From NCBI GenBank assembly GCA_026705025.1, contig JAPPBN010000051.1:55293-119292 (forward strand): 64,000 nucleotides of DNA, in the 5' to 3' direction. A program made the position numbers and the translations under genes. Positions within the stretch are counted from its first letter, which is position 1. Each line of letters begins with the position of its first letter. Source of the stretch: Bin125 sp026705025. Lineage in GTDB: Bacteria > Chloroflexota > Dehalococcoidia > Bin125. The notes below the pieces were generated by a model. That model saw only the letters and a list, made by a program, of their open reading frames with translations, was not told where the DNA came from and made no database searches. Positions 41,846-51,081 of this stretch are shown here, piece by piece.

Positions 41846-42916
41846 TCAGGGGGCGCGCTCCAACACGAGCTGGAACTCCATGATCCCGACATCATCGATC
41901 GATAGTACGCGGAAGCCGGTTGGCGGTTCGATGTCATAGTCGGCGAGCGCAATCTCGGTGGAACCAACGACCACAACCAATCCATCCACGTACTGCCCCT
42001 CCAGTGCAATGCTGACCGGGTTGGTGACGCCGTGGAGATCGAGCGTGCCTTGCACGGTCCGGCTCAAGGCTTCCTCGCCCGTCGGCAAGGCGTCGATCGA
42101 GATTGGCTCCGTGAGGACGAACGTTGCGAACGGGTAGGTGTCTGTCTCGATCCCGCGGGTGCGCAACGCGCCATCGCGGAACGATTGATCACTCTTCAGT
42201 GTTCGCAAATCCGCCTCAATGACCACCGATGTGATGACTGAACCGTCAAACTCGAGTGAGACGACCACGTCGCCGGTTCGTCCCACCGCCGTCGCCGTAC
42301 CGATGTTGGCCAGTTCCTCGCCAATTCGGTATCCGACAAACGACGTCCCCTGCCCGGAGAGCACCCAGGTCCCGGAGAGATCGGCCAGACTCGGGGTCTC
42401 GGGAGTCATCGTCTCTTGCTCGTCTTGCTGGTCAGTTTGTTGCGCCTGCTGGACCTGCTGCTGTGTCTGCTCCTGCTCAGACATCTGTGCAGCCTGCTGA
42501 TCGTCGCCTTGCTGTTCCTGTTCCTGGCCGTAGTCGTATGAGCTGGCCGGCTCCTGCTCTTCGTCCTGTTCCTCGTACTGCGACTGCTGCTCCTGCGGCT
42601 CGGCCGAGTATGACGCAGAATCCTGTTGACCCTGGTCGTCGGTGGCCGACTGAGTTGGTTCGTCCGATGCTTGCTCTTGAGCTTGCGCTTCCTGGGATTG
42701 CACCTGCTCTGCGGCGTCGTGCTCTTGCGCCTGCTGTTGCGCCTGGTCCTGTCTCACCGATTCCACCGCAGATTCAAGAGTCGCCGGCGGCGGCGCGCTG
42801 TCGAACAGGCCGACTTGCCAGAGGATGATCAGCAGAATCGCAACGAGCACGCCAGCGAGGATCAACCCGGTAGCGACAAGCCGCCGGGGACTGAGACTTC
42901 TGATGTGGCTGAGCAC
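41846..42916 (-). CDS. Membrane-anchored YceI-like lipid-binding protein
   Basis: A 356-residue protein. A membrane helix at about residues 15-38 is followed by a ~110-residue linker dominated by Gln, Glu, Asp, Ser and Ala (for example QEQTQQQVQQAQQ). The C-terminal 170 residues form a YceI-like beta-barrel (WVLSGQGTSFVGYRI, LRTLKSDQSFRDGALRTRGI then ETDTYPFATF, GTLDLHGVTNPVSIALEG). YceI proteins hold isoprenoid or fatty-acyl ligands. The anchor suggests the barrel is outside the cell membrane. Start is GTG at 42916; the protein's linker is typical of other surface proteins of this organism. Confidence 0.85.
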   Translation of the reverse strand: MLSHIRSLSPRRLVATGLILAGVLVAILLIILWQVGLFDSAPPPATLESAVESVRQDQAQQQAQEHDAAEQVQSQEAQAQEQASDEPTQSATDDQGQQDSASYSAEPQEQQSQYEEQDEEQEPASSYDYGQEQEQQGDDQQAAQMSEQEQTQQQVQQAQQTDQQDEQETMTPETPSLADLSGTWVLSGQGTSFVGYRIGEELANIGTATAVGRTGDVVVSLEFDGSVITSVVIEADLRTLKSDQSFRDGALRTRGIETDTYPFATFVLTEPISIDALPTGEEALSRTVQGTLDLHGVTNPVSIALEGQYVDGLVVVVGSTEIALADYDIEPPTGFRVLSIDDVGIMEFQLVLERAP

Positions 42917-42942
42917 GGTGACCTCTCCGTCTCTTGAATCGA

Positions 42943-43923
42943 TCAGTCTTCCGAGAGCAACGCCTCGACGAATGCTTCCGGGTCGAACGGGGCGATATCA
43001 CCCAGCCGCTCGCCGGTGCCGGCGAAGCGGACCGGGATGCCGAGCTCCTCGGCGATCGCGAACACGATGCCGCCCTTGCTGGTGCCATCAAGCTTGGCCA
43101 GGCAGACGGCCGTGACGCCCGTCGCCTGGGAAAACTGTCGAGCCTGGCTGAGCGCGTTCTGGCCACTGGTGGCGTCGATCACCAGCAGCACCTCGTGCGG
43201 AGCGCCGGGGTGTTTTGACTCGACCACTCGCCGCACTTTGCCTAGCTCTGCCATCAGGTTCTTCTGCGTCTGCAGACGGCCAGCGGTGTCAATCAACACC
43301 ACATCGGTCTGGCGGGAAATGGCGGCTTCGACCGCGTCATAGGCGACGGCGCCCGGGTCGGAGCCAGGCTGATGGGCGATCACTGGCGCATCGATGCGTT
43401 CGCCCCAGGCCTGAAGCTGTTCGATCGCTGCGGCTCGGAAGGTATCGCCGGCGGCGAGGATGACTGACTTGCCTTCGTCCTGGTACGCCCGAGCGAGCTT
43501 GGCGATCGACGTGGTCTTGCCGGCGCCGTTGACGCCAACCACGAGAACGACGTGCGGGATTGGCTGGGTCGAGTCTCCGTTATGTCCACTCCAAAGCGAG
43601 CCGTTCGCTCGCGGTCGTTCCAGTCCGGCCACCATGCGCTGACGGAGCAGGTCGCGGATCACGGTGGCATCCAGCCCACCGGATGCCTCGCGCAACTCCT
43701 CGACCCAGCGCGCCGAGGTGGCGCCGCCGACGTCGCCCAGAATCAGTGTTTCCTCAAGCTCTTCCCAGAAATCCTCGTCGATTTGCGAACGTCTGAAGAT
43801 GCGCCTGAGCCCCCCCAGCTGTCCTCGCCTGGTGTTGGCGACACTCCGTTGGTACTGCTCTCGCACTTCGGCGTCGGACGTTTCGTCTCCACCGTTGCGG
43901 AAGCGGCGAAACAGATTGGCCAT
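42943..43923 (-). CDS. ftsY: Signal recognition particle receptor FtsY
   Basis: FtsY is the SRP receptor GTPase; with Ffh and the SRP RNA it targets ribosomes to the membrane. Its 326 residues include a helical N domain and a GTPase G domain with G1 GVNGAGKTTSIAKLA, DTFRAAAIEQLQAW (insertion box), G3 DTAGRLQTQKNLM, KLDG (G4, in CLAKLDGTSKG) and the closing motif GERLGDIAPFDPEAFVEALL. There is no long acidic N-terminal extension. It overlaps the upstream esterase gene by one base. The SRP RNA gene (ffs) is also in this window, at 57939-58037. Confidence 0.95.
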   Translation of the reverse strand: MANLFRRFRNGGDETSDAEVREQYQRSVANTRRGQLGGLRRIFRRSQIDEDFWEELEETLILGDVGGATSARWVEELREASGGLDATVIRDLLRQRMVAGLERPRANGSLWSGHNGDSTQPIPHVVLVVGVNGAGKTTSIAKLARAYQDEGKSVILAAGDTFRAAAIEQLQAWGERIDAPVIAHQPGSDPGAVAYDAVEAAISRQTDVVLIDTAGRLQTQKNLMAELGKVRRVVESKHPGAPHEVLLVIDATSGQNALSQARQFSQATGVTAVCLAKLDGTSKGGIVFAIAEELGIPVRFAGTGERLGDIAPFDPEAFVEALLSED

Positions 43924-44588
43924 CAGTCGGTCGGCCGTTCACTCAACAATCGATCGGTCAACCAGACAGACAGGTCGTGCATGCTCTGGCGCCCGATTTC
44001 GTGTTGCATGGGGTATTCGCGATAGTCGAGATTCATTCGCATCGCTTGGAGTTGATCTCGAGAATTCCTGCCGCGGTCAACGCCGACCAGGGGGTCGTTG
44101 GTGCCGTGCTGGACCAACAGCGGGAGGTCGGCTGCGTCGGGATGGACATCGTCGGCAGCTTCGTCAGAGAGCCATGTCGAGAGCATGGCTGCACCTTGCC
44201 AGCGGTGCGGCTGACTCAGTGCGAGCCGGTAGGCCAGGAATCCGCCCTGCGAGAAACCCATCAGCGCCAATCGCTCACTGTCAACGTTGTAGCGCTCGCA
44301 AGCGTTATCTATGAAGGTTGCCAACGCCTCGGCAACGCGTTCCGTCTCGCCGTCCAGGGGACGATCGCTTGCGCCTCGCTTCATCCAGGTGAACATTGGA
44401 GCATAAGAGTATGGAGCGCCTTCAAGTGGGAATTCTGCCTGAGGGCAGATCACCTGCAATCGTCCTCCAGCCAGCATTGGCGCGAGCGGCGCGAGATCCT
44501 GGCAATGCGCGCCGTGCCCGTGCAAGGCGATCAGGGTTGGGTGAGGCCCGTCCCCGGCAGGCGTCCAGACGGCGTGTACGAAATCCAT
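43923..44588 (-). CDS. Alpha/beta-fold phospholipase/carboxylesterase
   Basis: A 221-residue alpha/beta hydrolase like bacterial carboxylesterases (LYPLA group). Features are LIALHGHGAHCQDLAPLAPM, the nucleophile elbow MGFSQGGFLAYRLAL (Ser), LPLLVQHGTNDPLVGVDRG with the catalytic Asp, and EYPMQHEIGRQSM with the His. Its stop overlaps the ftsY start. The substrate is unknown; a short-chain ester or acyl thioester hydrolase is likely. It separates smc from ftsY in the otherwise typical rnc-smc-ftsY order. Confidence 0.85.
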   Translation of the reverse strand: MDFVHAVWTPAGDGPHPTLIALHGHGAHCQDLAPLAPMLAGGRLQVICPQAEFPLEGAPYSYAPMFTWMKRGASDRPLDGETERVAEALATFIDNACERYNVDSERLALMGFSQGGFLAYRLALSQPHRWQGAAMLSTWLSDEAADDVHPDAADLPLLVQHGTNDPLVGVDRGRNSRDQLQAMRMNLDYREYPMQHEIGRQSMHDLSVWLTDRLLSERPTD

Positions 44589-44644
44589 CGCAATCAGGTT
44601 AGGGCAGGTCGGCGATCGGACGAACAGCGGGCATCGGGGATCAG

Positions 44645-47600
44645 TCAGATGGCCGACTGAGGAATCTGGCCAAGGTGCACCGAAAGAAGTCGACTCACGC
44701 CCGCAGCACCCATTGTGACCCCATAGATGCTGTCGGCCTGTTCGATCGTGCGCCGATTGTGCGTGATGATTACGAACTGCGTCTGCTGGGCCCGCTCTTT
44801 GAGAGCGGTGACGAACCGCTCGACGTTCGCCTCATCCAGCGCCGCATCGACTTCGTCAAGGATGCAGAAGGGGGCTGGTCGTACTTCCAGCAAAGCGAAG
44901 AGCAGGGCGATCGCCGTCAATGCGCGTTCGCCGCCGGAGAGCAGGCCAAGCGTCGAGACCCGCTTGCCAGGTGGTTGGGCGCGGATATCGACACCAGTCG
45001 TTCGCCGCGTTCCCTCCGCTCCCCGTTCCTCGTCGTCGCTGGGAGCGTCTTCAGTGAGCAGCAGTTCCGCCTGTCCGCCGCGGAACATGAGCTGGAAGTA
45101 GTGCCGAAACGCCGTATCGACCTGCTCGCAGGTCTGCCGGAATTTGCGATCAATCAAGGTCTCCAGTTCGCGTTCGGCCTGGAGCAACGCTGATTCAGTT
45201 GCTTCAAGGTCGGTGATCTGAGTTTCCATCTGCTGCCATCGCTCTTGCTCGATCGCATGTTCCTTCGCGGCGCCTGGGTCGACCGGACCGAGCCGCTGCA
45301 GCTTTCCCCTGATCGCGTCGACCGACTGCTTGAGTTCGGCAGCAGTCGGTTCCGCAAGCGCCACCGCCGTCACGCTGCCATGTCGTGATCCGGGTTCGGA
45401 CCCATTGCGCGCATGCGCGCTGACGCCGTTGCTCCCGTTGAACTCCATGCCTGGCTGAGCAGACATGGAAGTCTCGTGTAGTGAGATTCCTTCGGCAGCT
45501 GCCTCTGCGGAGAGCCGGGCACGGGCCGATTCGGACTCGCGAAGCGCGGCGGAGGCTTCGACGTCGCGCCGCTCGGCCACCAACCTCGCCTGTTGAGCCT
45601 GTTCCAACCGCTTGGCCGCCTGCGCCCGGCGTTCCTCCACGATGTCCAGGTGTTCCCTGGCTGCCTGATGGGATTCGGTATCGGAAGCGGTCAGCTGAGC
45701 CACATCAAGCAAGGGTTCACGCTCGCGAATGGTTGCTTCCACCGTTTCGAGTTCGCGGGTCAGCGAGTACAGCCGCGCTCGATCGGCCCGAGCGCGTTCT
45801 CGAGCATGGGACTGGGCGCGCGCTTCGGCCAGTTCGGCCGCGCATTGGTCTCGTTCTTGTTCCAGTTCAGCGAAATCGACTGGAGCCGCCACCTCGGATT
45901 CATTCAGCAACCGGGCCGATGCTTCCCTGTCGCATCTTGCCTGGTGCAATCTTCGGCGCAGGGTCGCAATTTCCCCTTCGTCCGCTCGCCGCTGCGCAGC
46001 CGCCGCAGCACAGCGAAGGCGAATCACCTCCCGCACACCTCGGCACTCATCGAACACGGTGCGTTGGTGCTCGACCTGCGACTGCGCAAGCGATCGTGCT
46101 GCCTCGAGTGCATCGAGCGACCGATGGTTGTCGGTGGCCTGTTTGAGTGCTTGCAGGAGCACCACTTGCTCACCCTGCTCCGTCTCGAGCTGCGCTCGGC
46201 GCTCACGCAATCTCGCCGCACCCGGCCGCGTACTCCCCGCTTGCACGAGGCCGTTCGGACGAACAACGACTCCCGAGCGGGTCACTGCCGTGTGTCCATC
46301 TTCAGCGGCGCGCCTGGCGGAGCCAATGTCCTCAACGAACTCGACGTTCTTGAGCACTGCTTCAACCAGCTCGTCCGCCCGCGAGTTGAGCAGTGCGTTC
46401 CCTCGACCGGCATCGGCCTCAATGACCCGTTCCACACCAGCAATAGCGAGGTCAATTTCCTCATACAACTCAGCATCCAACAACTCGCCAAAGAGCGCCT
46501 CTGCCCGGACCGTGTCCTTCATCCTGGCAAGGACCTGTGCCCGCAGCGTGTCGCCACGCAACTCGTTCTCTGTTGCCGCGACGATCTGTCGTTCAATGTC
46601 GGCGAGGCGTCGTTCGATCTGCTGCCGCTGCTCCGACAGATTGACGGCTTCTTCGCGAGCTTCGGCCAGCTGGCGTTCAGTGTTCCGCAGATGAGCTTCG
46701 GTGCGATGGAGTTCTGTTTCAGCCTGCCCCACCGCCTCGACGGCCCTTCGCTCTTCTGAAGTCGAACCAGAGACTTGAGCAGCATTCGCACGCCATCGAC
46801 GAGTCAACGCCGCAGCTCGGGACCTGACGGCGTCGATTTCCGCGATCGCGCGCTCATGTTGCGCAACGGCTTGAGTGCGATGTTGTTCCGCCGCCATGCG
46901 CTCTTGTCGGCCAGCATCAAGTCGGCGATTGGCGTCGGCCAGCGCCTCCTGGGCGGCATTGAGGTCGACGATCGGCTGCCGATCGTGGCTGCTGGGCAAC
47001 TGCGCCTTCAGCGCCGCTACTTCGCGTCCCAGCCAGGATCGCTGTTGCTGATCGAGTTCCTGCTGATGTTTGAGGCCTCGCAGTTCCGCTCTGGCATCCC
47101 TGATTTTCTCTGCCGCCGATTCGACTGTCCGGCGTGCCATCGCCGTCTCGCGTTCGACTGCAGCCAAGGCGTCCGTTGCCGCCTCCCGGCTCTGTTCGGC
47201 GTCTGCGCGAGCATCCGCCGCAGAGGCCGCGATTTCGTGGCGGCGCAGCAACTGCATTTCGATGTCCGCTGAGGCTGTGCGGAAGTACGCGCGTTGCGCA
47301 TCGTCAAGTTGGCTCTGCAAGTCGATCAGACGACGGGCTCGACGAGCGGAACGTTCCAGGGTCTTGAGCCGCGGCGTTAGCTCGTCCCTCAGCAGCCGGG
47401 CCCGGGCGAGGTGTTCCTGGGCACGCTGGCGTCTCCGGCGCGATTCGTCCATCTGGTATCGATGCTGCCGTACACCGCCAACTTCTTCGATTGCCTGTCG
47501 ACGCTCTTGTGGGCGCAGTCGCAGCATCTCGTCAACCAGGCCCTGGCTCATCAGCGCAAAGCCGCCCGCGCCCAGTCCGCTGCTGCGGAACAGATCCTGG

Positions 47601-47971
47601 ACGTCACGCAACAGCGCCAGTCTGCCGTTGACCCGTACTTCTGACTGTCCGTCGCGGTGCACCCTGCGGACAATTTCCACTTCAGCGGCATCCAGCGACA
47701 GCCATTGGTCCGAGTTGTCGAACTGGACTCGAACTTCGGCGAATCCACTTGCGGCGCGATCACGGCCTCCGCTAAAGACGACATCCTCGGCCCGACGAGT
47801 GCGGAGACTGCGGCCCGATCCTGCGCCAATCGCCCAGCGCAGGGCGTCCATGACGTTCGACTTCCCCGAACCGTTCGGGCCGACGATTGCCGTCACAGGA
47901 GCGTCGAACTGCAACGCCGTACGCGCCGCAAACGACTTGTAACCGTGCAAATCGACCCCCTGAAGGCGCAT
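44645..47971 (-). CDS. smc: Chromosome segregation protein SMC
   Basis: SMC is the condensin ATPase of bacterial chromosomes. Its 1108 residues have Walker A (IVGPNGSGKSNVMDALRWAI), two long coiled-coil arms rich in Arg/Glu/Ala, a hinge region around residues 480-610, the ABC signature LSGGERALTAIALLFALLEV and Walker B CILDEVDAALDEANVERF, then an H-switch region VIITHNRRTIEQADSIYGV. Length is slightly short for the family (about 1150-1200). It overlaps the rnc gene upstream by one base. The coiled coils contain many apparent open reading frames on the other strand, none of which looks real. Confidence 0.94.
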   Translation of the reverse strand: MRLQGVDLHGYKSFAARTALQFDAPVTAIVGPNGSGKSNVMDALRWAIGAGSGRSLRTRRAEDVVFSGGRDRAASGFAEVRVQFDNSDQWLSLDAAEVEIVRRVHRDGQSEVRVNGRLALLRDVQDLFRSSGLGAGGFALMSQGLVDEMLRLRPQERRQAIEEVGGVRQHRYQMDESRRRRQRAQEHLARARLLRDELTPRLKTLERSARRARRLIDLQSQLDDAQRAYFRTASADIEMQLLRRHEIAASAADARADAEQSREAATDALAAVERETAMARRTVESAAEKIRDARAELRGLKHQQELDQQQRSWLGREVAALKAQLPSSHDRQPIVDLNAAQEALADANRRLDAGRQERMAAEQHRTQAVAQHERAIAEIDAVRSRAAALTRRWRANAAQVSGSTSEERRAVEAVGQAETELHRTEAHLRNTERQLAEAREEAVNLSEQRQQIERRLADIERQIVAATENELRGDTLRAQVLARMKDTVRAEALFGELLDAELYEEIDLAIAGVERVIEADAGRGNALLNSRADELVEAVLKNVEFVEDIGSARRAAEDGHTAVTRSGVVVRPNGLVQAGSTRPGAARLRERRAQLETEQGEQVVLLQALKQATDNHRSLDALEAARSLAQSQVEHQRTVFDECRGVREVIRLRCAAAAAQRRADEGEIATLRRRLHQARCDREASARLLNESEVAAPVDFAELEQERDQCAAELAEARAQSHARERARADRARLYSLTRELETVEATIREREPLLDVAQLTASDTESHQAAREHLDIVEERRAQAAKRLEQAQQARLVAERRDVEASAALRESESARARLSAEAAAEGISLHETSMSAQPGMEFNGSNGVSAHARNGSEPGSRHGSVTAVALAEPTAAELKQSVDAIRGKLQRLGPVDPGAAKEHAIEQERWQQMETQITDLEATESALLQAERELETLIDRKFRQTCEQVDTAFRHYFQLMFRGGQAELLLTEDAPSDDEERGAEGTRRTTGVDIRAQPPGKRVSTLGLLSGGERALTAIALLFALLEVRPAPFCILDEVDAALDEANVERFVTALKERAQQTQFVIITHNRRTIEQADSIYGVTMGAAGVSRLLSVHLGQIPQSAI

Positions 47972-48684
47972 CAGGCTGACTCCTTCATCATCAGGTCCAA
48001 CGCAATGCGGGCAGCCTCCATCTCGGCCGCTCTCTTGCTGCGGCCTTCGCCCTCTGCGAGATTGGCACCTTCGACTTCCACAACGGCTCGGAAGGAGCGG
48101 TCATGCGGAGGACCGGACTCATGTGTGATGACGTATCGAGGCTCCGTGCCGCGCTGAGCCTGGACGACATGCTGCAACCTGGACTTGGGGTCGATGGGCA
48201 CCTCACCAGGTTCCAACGACTTGAAGTGCTCGTCGAGGAGGTTCAGAATCGCGCGGCGCGCCTCCTCCTCTCCGCCGTCCAGCCAGATGGCGCCGATGGT
48301 CGCCTCGACGACGCGGCCGAGCACGCTGAATCGTTCTCGGCCTCCCTCGTTGGCAACGCCGGCACCCATTAGCAGACATTCGCTCAAACCAAGCTGCTGG
48401 CCAATCTGTCCGAGCGTGCTGTTGCGTACCAGCCGAGACCGCACCACCGTCAACCAACCCTCGCCCACGCCGGGAAAGTCGGCATAGAGCTGTTGCGCGA
48501 CGACAGCGCCGAGCACGGCATCACCAAGAAACTCCAGACGCTCATTCGACTCCAAGCCTGGCTCGGTCGACTCATTGAGGTAGGACCGGTGGATCATCGC
48601 CTGTCGTAGCAAAGCAGGGTCCGAGAATCGGTATCCAAGTCGATCCTGCAGCCGTTCGAGTTGCTGATCGCTAGATGCGCACAT
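47971..48684 (-). CDS. rnc: Ribonuclease III
   Basis: RNase III cuts double-stranded RNA such as pre-rRNA. Its 237 residues carry the endonuclease signature NERLEFLGDAVLGAVV with catalytic Glu/Asp, a matching second acidic cluster (RVVEATIGAIWLDGGEEEAR), and a C-terminal double-stranded RNA-binding domain (DPKSRLQHVVQAQRGTEPRY, then AEMEAARIALDLM). Start ATG at 48684. Upstream of smc as in many Gram-positive bacteria. Confidence 0.95.
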   Translation of the reverse strand: MCASSDQQLERLQDRLGYRFSDPALLRQAMIHRSYLNESTEPGLESNERLEFLGDAVLGAVVAQQLYADFPGVGEGWLTVVRSRLVRNSTLGQIGQQLGLSECLLMGAGVANEGGRERFSVLGRVVEATIGAIWLDGGEEEARRAILNLLDEHFKSLEPGEVPIDPKSRLQHVVQAQRGTEPRYVITHESGPPHDRSFRAVVEVEGANLAEGEGRSKRAAEMEAARIALDLMMKESA

Positions 48685-48763
48685 AGCCTCTTCAGTCTAC
48701 TCAGCTAATCAATTCAGACGAGCAGGCAGCTCTGGATCTCGCCCAACGCCTACGGTGGAGGGC

Positions 48764-50053
48764 ATGGCTGAGATCACGGACGACACGGGCGTCACACATT
48801 CCATCGCCGGTGGGAATCTCCTTGATCGGTTGTTTCAGACGCTCCATCGGCACTCCGAACCTGCGGAGTCACTGCTTCATACGTTATGTCATTTCGGGGA
48901 TACTCAGGAAGTCCAGGTGTTTGTCGTCGGCGGATTGGTCCGAGACATGATGCTGGACGAGCCCTCGAACTTCACAACGCCGCTTGACATCGACCTCGCC
49001 GTTGACGGCGATCTGACGCCAGTTCACACCGAATTGGCCGCGGCTGCGGACGCGCGTCCCACGTTTCACGACCGTTTCGGCACGGCCAGCGTGTCGCTCT
49101 TCGATGGCACACGGATCGATGTGGCGCGCACCAGGAGTGAGCGCTACCCCTCGCCCGGCGCGCTGCCCATCGTTTCGCCCGCGACCATCGAGGTTGATCT
49201 CTCGCGGCGCGACTTCACCGTCAATGCGGTCGCACTGCCGCTCACCGGAAAGCGTCGCGGGGAGCTCCTCGATCCACACCAGGGACTGAAGGATTTGCGA
49301 CGTCGGCAGATTCGGACGTTGCACGAAGCGTCGTTTCGAGACGACTCGACACGCCTGGTGAGAGCGGCCCGGTACGCGGCGCGCATTGGCGGCGCCATCG
49401 AACGACGAACACTCGCCGATGCCCGGCGCGATCGCCAGTACCTCGGCACATTGAGTCCAGAGAGATTCGGAGATGCATGGAGGTTGTTACTCACTGGGCA
49501 ACTTCCGTGCCCAGCGCTGGAGATTGCCAGGCGTCTGAAGATTCCTCAGTCGCGGGACGCTCGGTGGACCGTGGCGAGGTCCACGCTGGCGGCAGCCGAC
49601 GGACCTCAGCAGTTCTGGGCCTCGGTCGGCCTGCTCAGCCGCGACCGGGACATTGTCGATTGGCTGCCGAGATCTGTCGGGATGCATCGGCGCGAACGGC
49701 TTGCGCTCCAGGCGGGAACGGAACTGCGACAAGAGCGACGACGGATCGCAGGGATGCGGCGTGCGTCCCGTGTGGCTGAGGCGCTTGGTCGATTTCCCGA
49801 GGTTGCTTTGTTCGCGGCAGAGCGCGTCTGGTCTGGCACATCGGGAGCGGCGGTTTCCCGCTATCTCGAACGTCACGCCGATGTTCAGTCCCCGATTACG
49901 GCCGAACGGCTCATGGAGCTTGGCGTCGATCAGGGTCCGGACATTGGCGATTGGCTCGGACGGGTCGATGCGGCGATCTGGGACGGTGAACTCGATCCCT
50001 CCGACCCGGAGTCTGTTGCGCGGATGGAACAGCGGATACGCTGGTCGCGATGA
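48764..50053 (+). CDS. CCA-adding tRNA nucleotidyltransferase/poly(A) polymerase-like
   Basis: A class II nucleotidyltransferase of about 429 residues (a GTG start at 48755 would add three). The head domain has VQVFVVGGLVRDMML, the metal-binding DIDLAVDGDL, a neck with RRDFTVNAVALPL, and HEASFRDDSTRLVRAARYAA, which is the tRNA-binding neck motif. A helical C-terminal part follows. Both the G[S/G]-x-R and DxD motifs are present. It either completes the 3' CCA of tRNAs or adds A only; the tRNA-Leu at the window end has its CCA encoded, but other tRNAs may not. It overlaps the next gene by four bases. Confidence 0.88.
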   Translation: MAEITDDTGVTHSIAGGNLLDRLFQTLHRHSEPAESLLHTLCHFGDTQEVQVFVVGGLVRDMMLDEPSNFTTPLDIDLAVDGDLTPVHTELAAAADARPTFHDRFGTASVSLFDGTRIDVARTRSERYPSPGALPIVSPATIEVDLSRRDFTVNAVALPLTGKRRGELLDPHQGLKDLRRRQIRTLHEASFRDDSTRLVRAARYAARIGGAIERRTLADARRDRQYLGTLSPERFGDAWRLLLTGQLPCPALEIARRLKIPQSRDARWTVARSTLAAADGPQQFWASVGLLSRDRDIVDWLPRSVGMHRRERLALQAGTELRQERRRIAGMRRASRVAEALGRFPEVALFAAERVWSGTSGAAVSRYLERHADVQSPITAERLMELGVDQGPDIGDWLGRVDAAIWDGELDPSDPESVARMEQRIRWSR

Positions 50054-50364
50054 CTACGGACGCCTCGGTCGCGGAAGACACCTGGCCGTGCTCGGTGTGC
50101 GGAGAACCGGCGAGCCCCGATGCCCGTTCCGACTGTTACCGCTGCGGTGAGTACTTCCACCTGCGGCTGACAACGACGTCAAGCGGACCAGACTGCGGCG
50201 ACGTATGGATCGATGACGAAGTCATGGCTCTTCAGTTCGCCTGCCGCAACTGCCTGAACCAGCAGGCGGGCGAGCCGGCGCCAGAAGTGTCTCCGGAGAG
50301 GCCCAGGGCTCGCAAGGCGTCGAGCGGGGAGACTGCTCGCGACCTGGCGCGGCGAAGGCGCTGA
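50050..50364 (+). CDS. Small zinc-finger protein, unknown
   Basis: A 104-residue protein with a multi-Cys N-terminus: CSVCGEPASP, CYRCGEYFHL, then GPDCGDVWID and ACRNC. The arrangement (Cys pairs with one His, CxxC-xxx-H) resembles a RING/PHD-like or treble-clef zinc finger. A basic Glu/Arg/Lys tail follows. Overlaps the CCA enzyme's end by four bases (ATGA), so translational coupling is likely. Function unknown; it may bind the tRNA or the neighbouring enzyme. Confidence 0.55.
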   Translation: MTTDASVAEDTWPCSVCGEPASPDARSDCYRCGEYFHLRLTTTSSGPDCGDVWIDDEVMALQFACRNCLNQQAGEPAPEVSPERPRARKASSGETARDLARRRR

Positions 50365-50365
50365 C

Positions 50366-50662
50366 GTGCCTCGTCAGCGACCTCGCAGGCGCCGGAGGAG
50401 GGCCTCGTCTCCCGAATCCCAGGCTTCAGCCGCACTTGACGAGATGCAGATCGAGCGTGTGGAGCAGTCGCGACGACGATGGTTGCCGACCGCGGGCATC
50501 GTCGCCTCGATCGGGCTGGGGATCTGGGTTGGTTGGACGTTTGCCAACGTTGGCGGCTTCGTTGAGCAGATTGCGCTGTGGGTCGGCGTGCTGATGGCCG
50601 GGTTCGGGGGCGGTCGATTGTTTCGGCGCTCACTGCAGTCCCGCCGCAACCGACAGCGCTAG
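50366..50662 (+). CDS. Small membrane protein, unknown
   Basis: A 98-residue protein from the GTG at 50366, following the zinc-finger gene by one base. An Arg-rich N-terminus (PRQRPRRRRRRASSPE) precedes two hydrophobic segments, WLPTAGIVASIGLGIWVGWT and ALWVGVLMAGFGGGRLF, with an Arg-rich tail. Cytoplasmic termini are expected. I do not recognise it. It converges with the flavin-type oxidase gene with a four-base overlap. Confidence 0.5.
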   Translation: MPRQRPRRRRRRASSPESQASAALDEMQIERVEQSRRRWLPTAGIVASIGLGIWVGWTFANVGGFVEQIALWVGVLMAGFGGGRLFRRSLQSRRNRQR

Positions 50663-51078
50663 CCGCGCGTCAGGTTGACGCCGCTGCCCTGCACCGAATC
50701 CAGACGAATCACCACCGCAGTGCCGGTGCGCTCCATGTCGCGACCCTTCTCAAGGTCGTGTTGTCCCTCCCAGATCCGGTCGCGCTCAGTCTGGTCGGTG
50801 GTCACGACGGCCTGACCTCGGAAGATGAAGAACTTCCGCGAGGGCATGTTCGTGTACATCAGAGCGACCGAGGGGTTGTCGGCGATGGCGTTCAACGTGG
50901 ATGACTGTTCTCCGCGGACCCAGATCGCGAGCGCGTCGTCGCCAAATGTCTGGGTGCTGCCGCGAAAACTGACCACCGGTTGCGAGTCGCTGCTGACCGC
51001 GACCATGCACATGGGGAAGCCCTCGTCGAGGGCACCGTTGACGCGGTCGTGAATCTCATCGGGTAAGACCAGGGACAT
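50659..51078 (-). CDS. Pyridoxamine 5'-phosphate oxidase-like (FMN/F420-binding split barrel) protein
   Basis: A 139-residue split-barrel protein, preceded by GAGGAG in front of its ATG at 51078. Motifs are MCMVAVSSDSQPVVSFRGST, LAIWVRGEQSSTLNAIADNP, VALMYTNMPSRKFFIFRGQA and a C-terminal RLDSVQGSG. It belongs to the pyridoxamine-oxidase-like group, which includes FMN- and F420-dependent reductases. Because the cell makes F420, an F420 cofactor is possible but not shown. It is followed on the minus strand by no close partner, and preceded by the GNAT gene. Confidence 0.8.
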   Translation of the reverse strand: MSLVLPDEIHDRVNGALDEGFPMCMVAVSSDSQPVVSFRGSTQTFGDDALAIWVRGEQSSTLNAIADNPSVALMYTNMPSRKFFIFRGQAVVTTDQTERDRIWEGQHDLEKGRDMERTGTAVVIRLDSVQGSGVNLTRG

Positions 51079-51081
51079 GAA

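Noticed and set aside
45593..46759. 388-codon plus-strand frame opposite smc
   Set aside because: Coiled-coil genes often leave such open complements; no ribosome site, motif or independent support.
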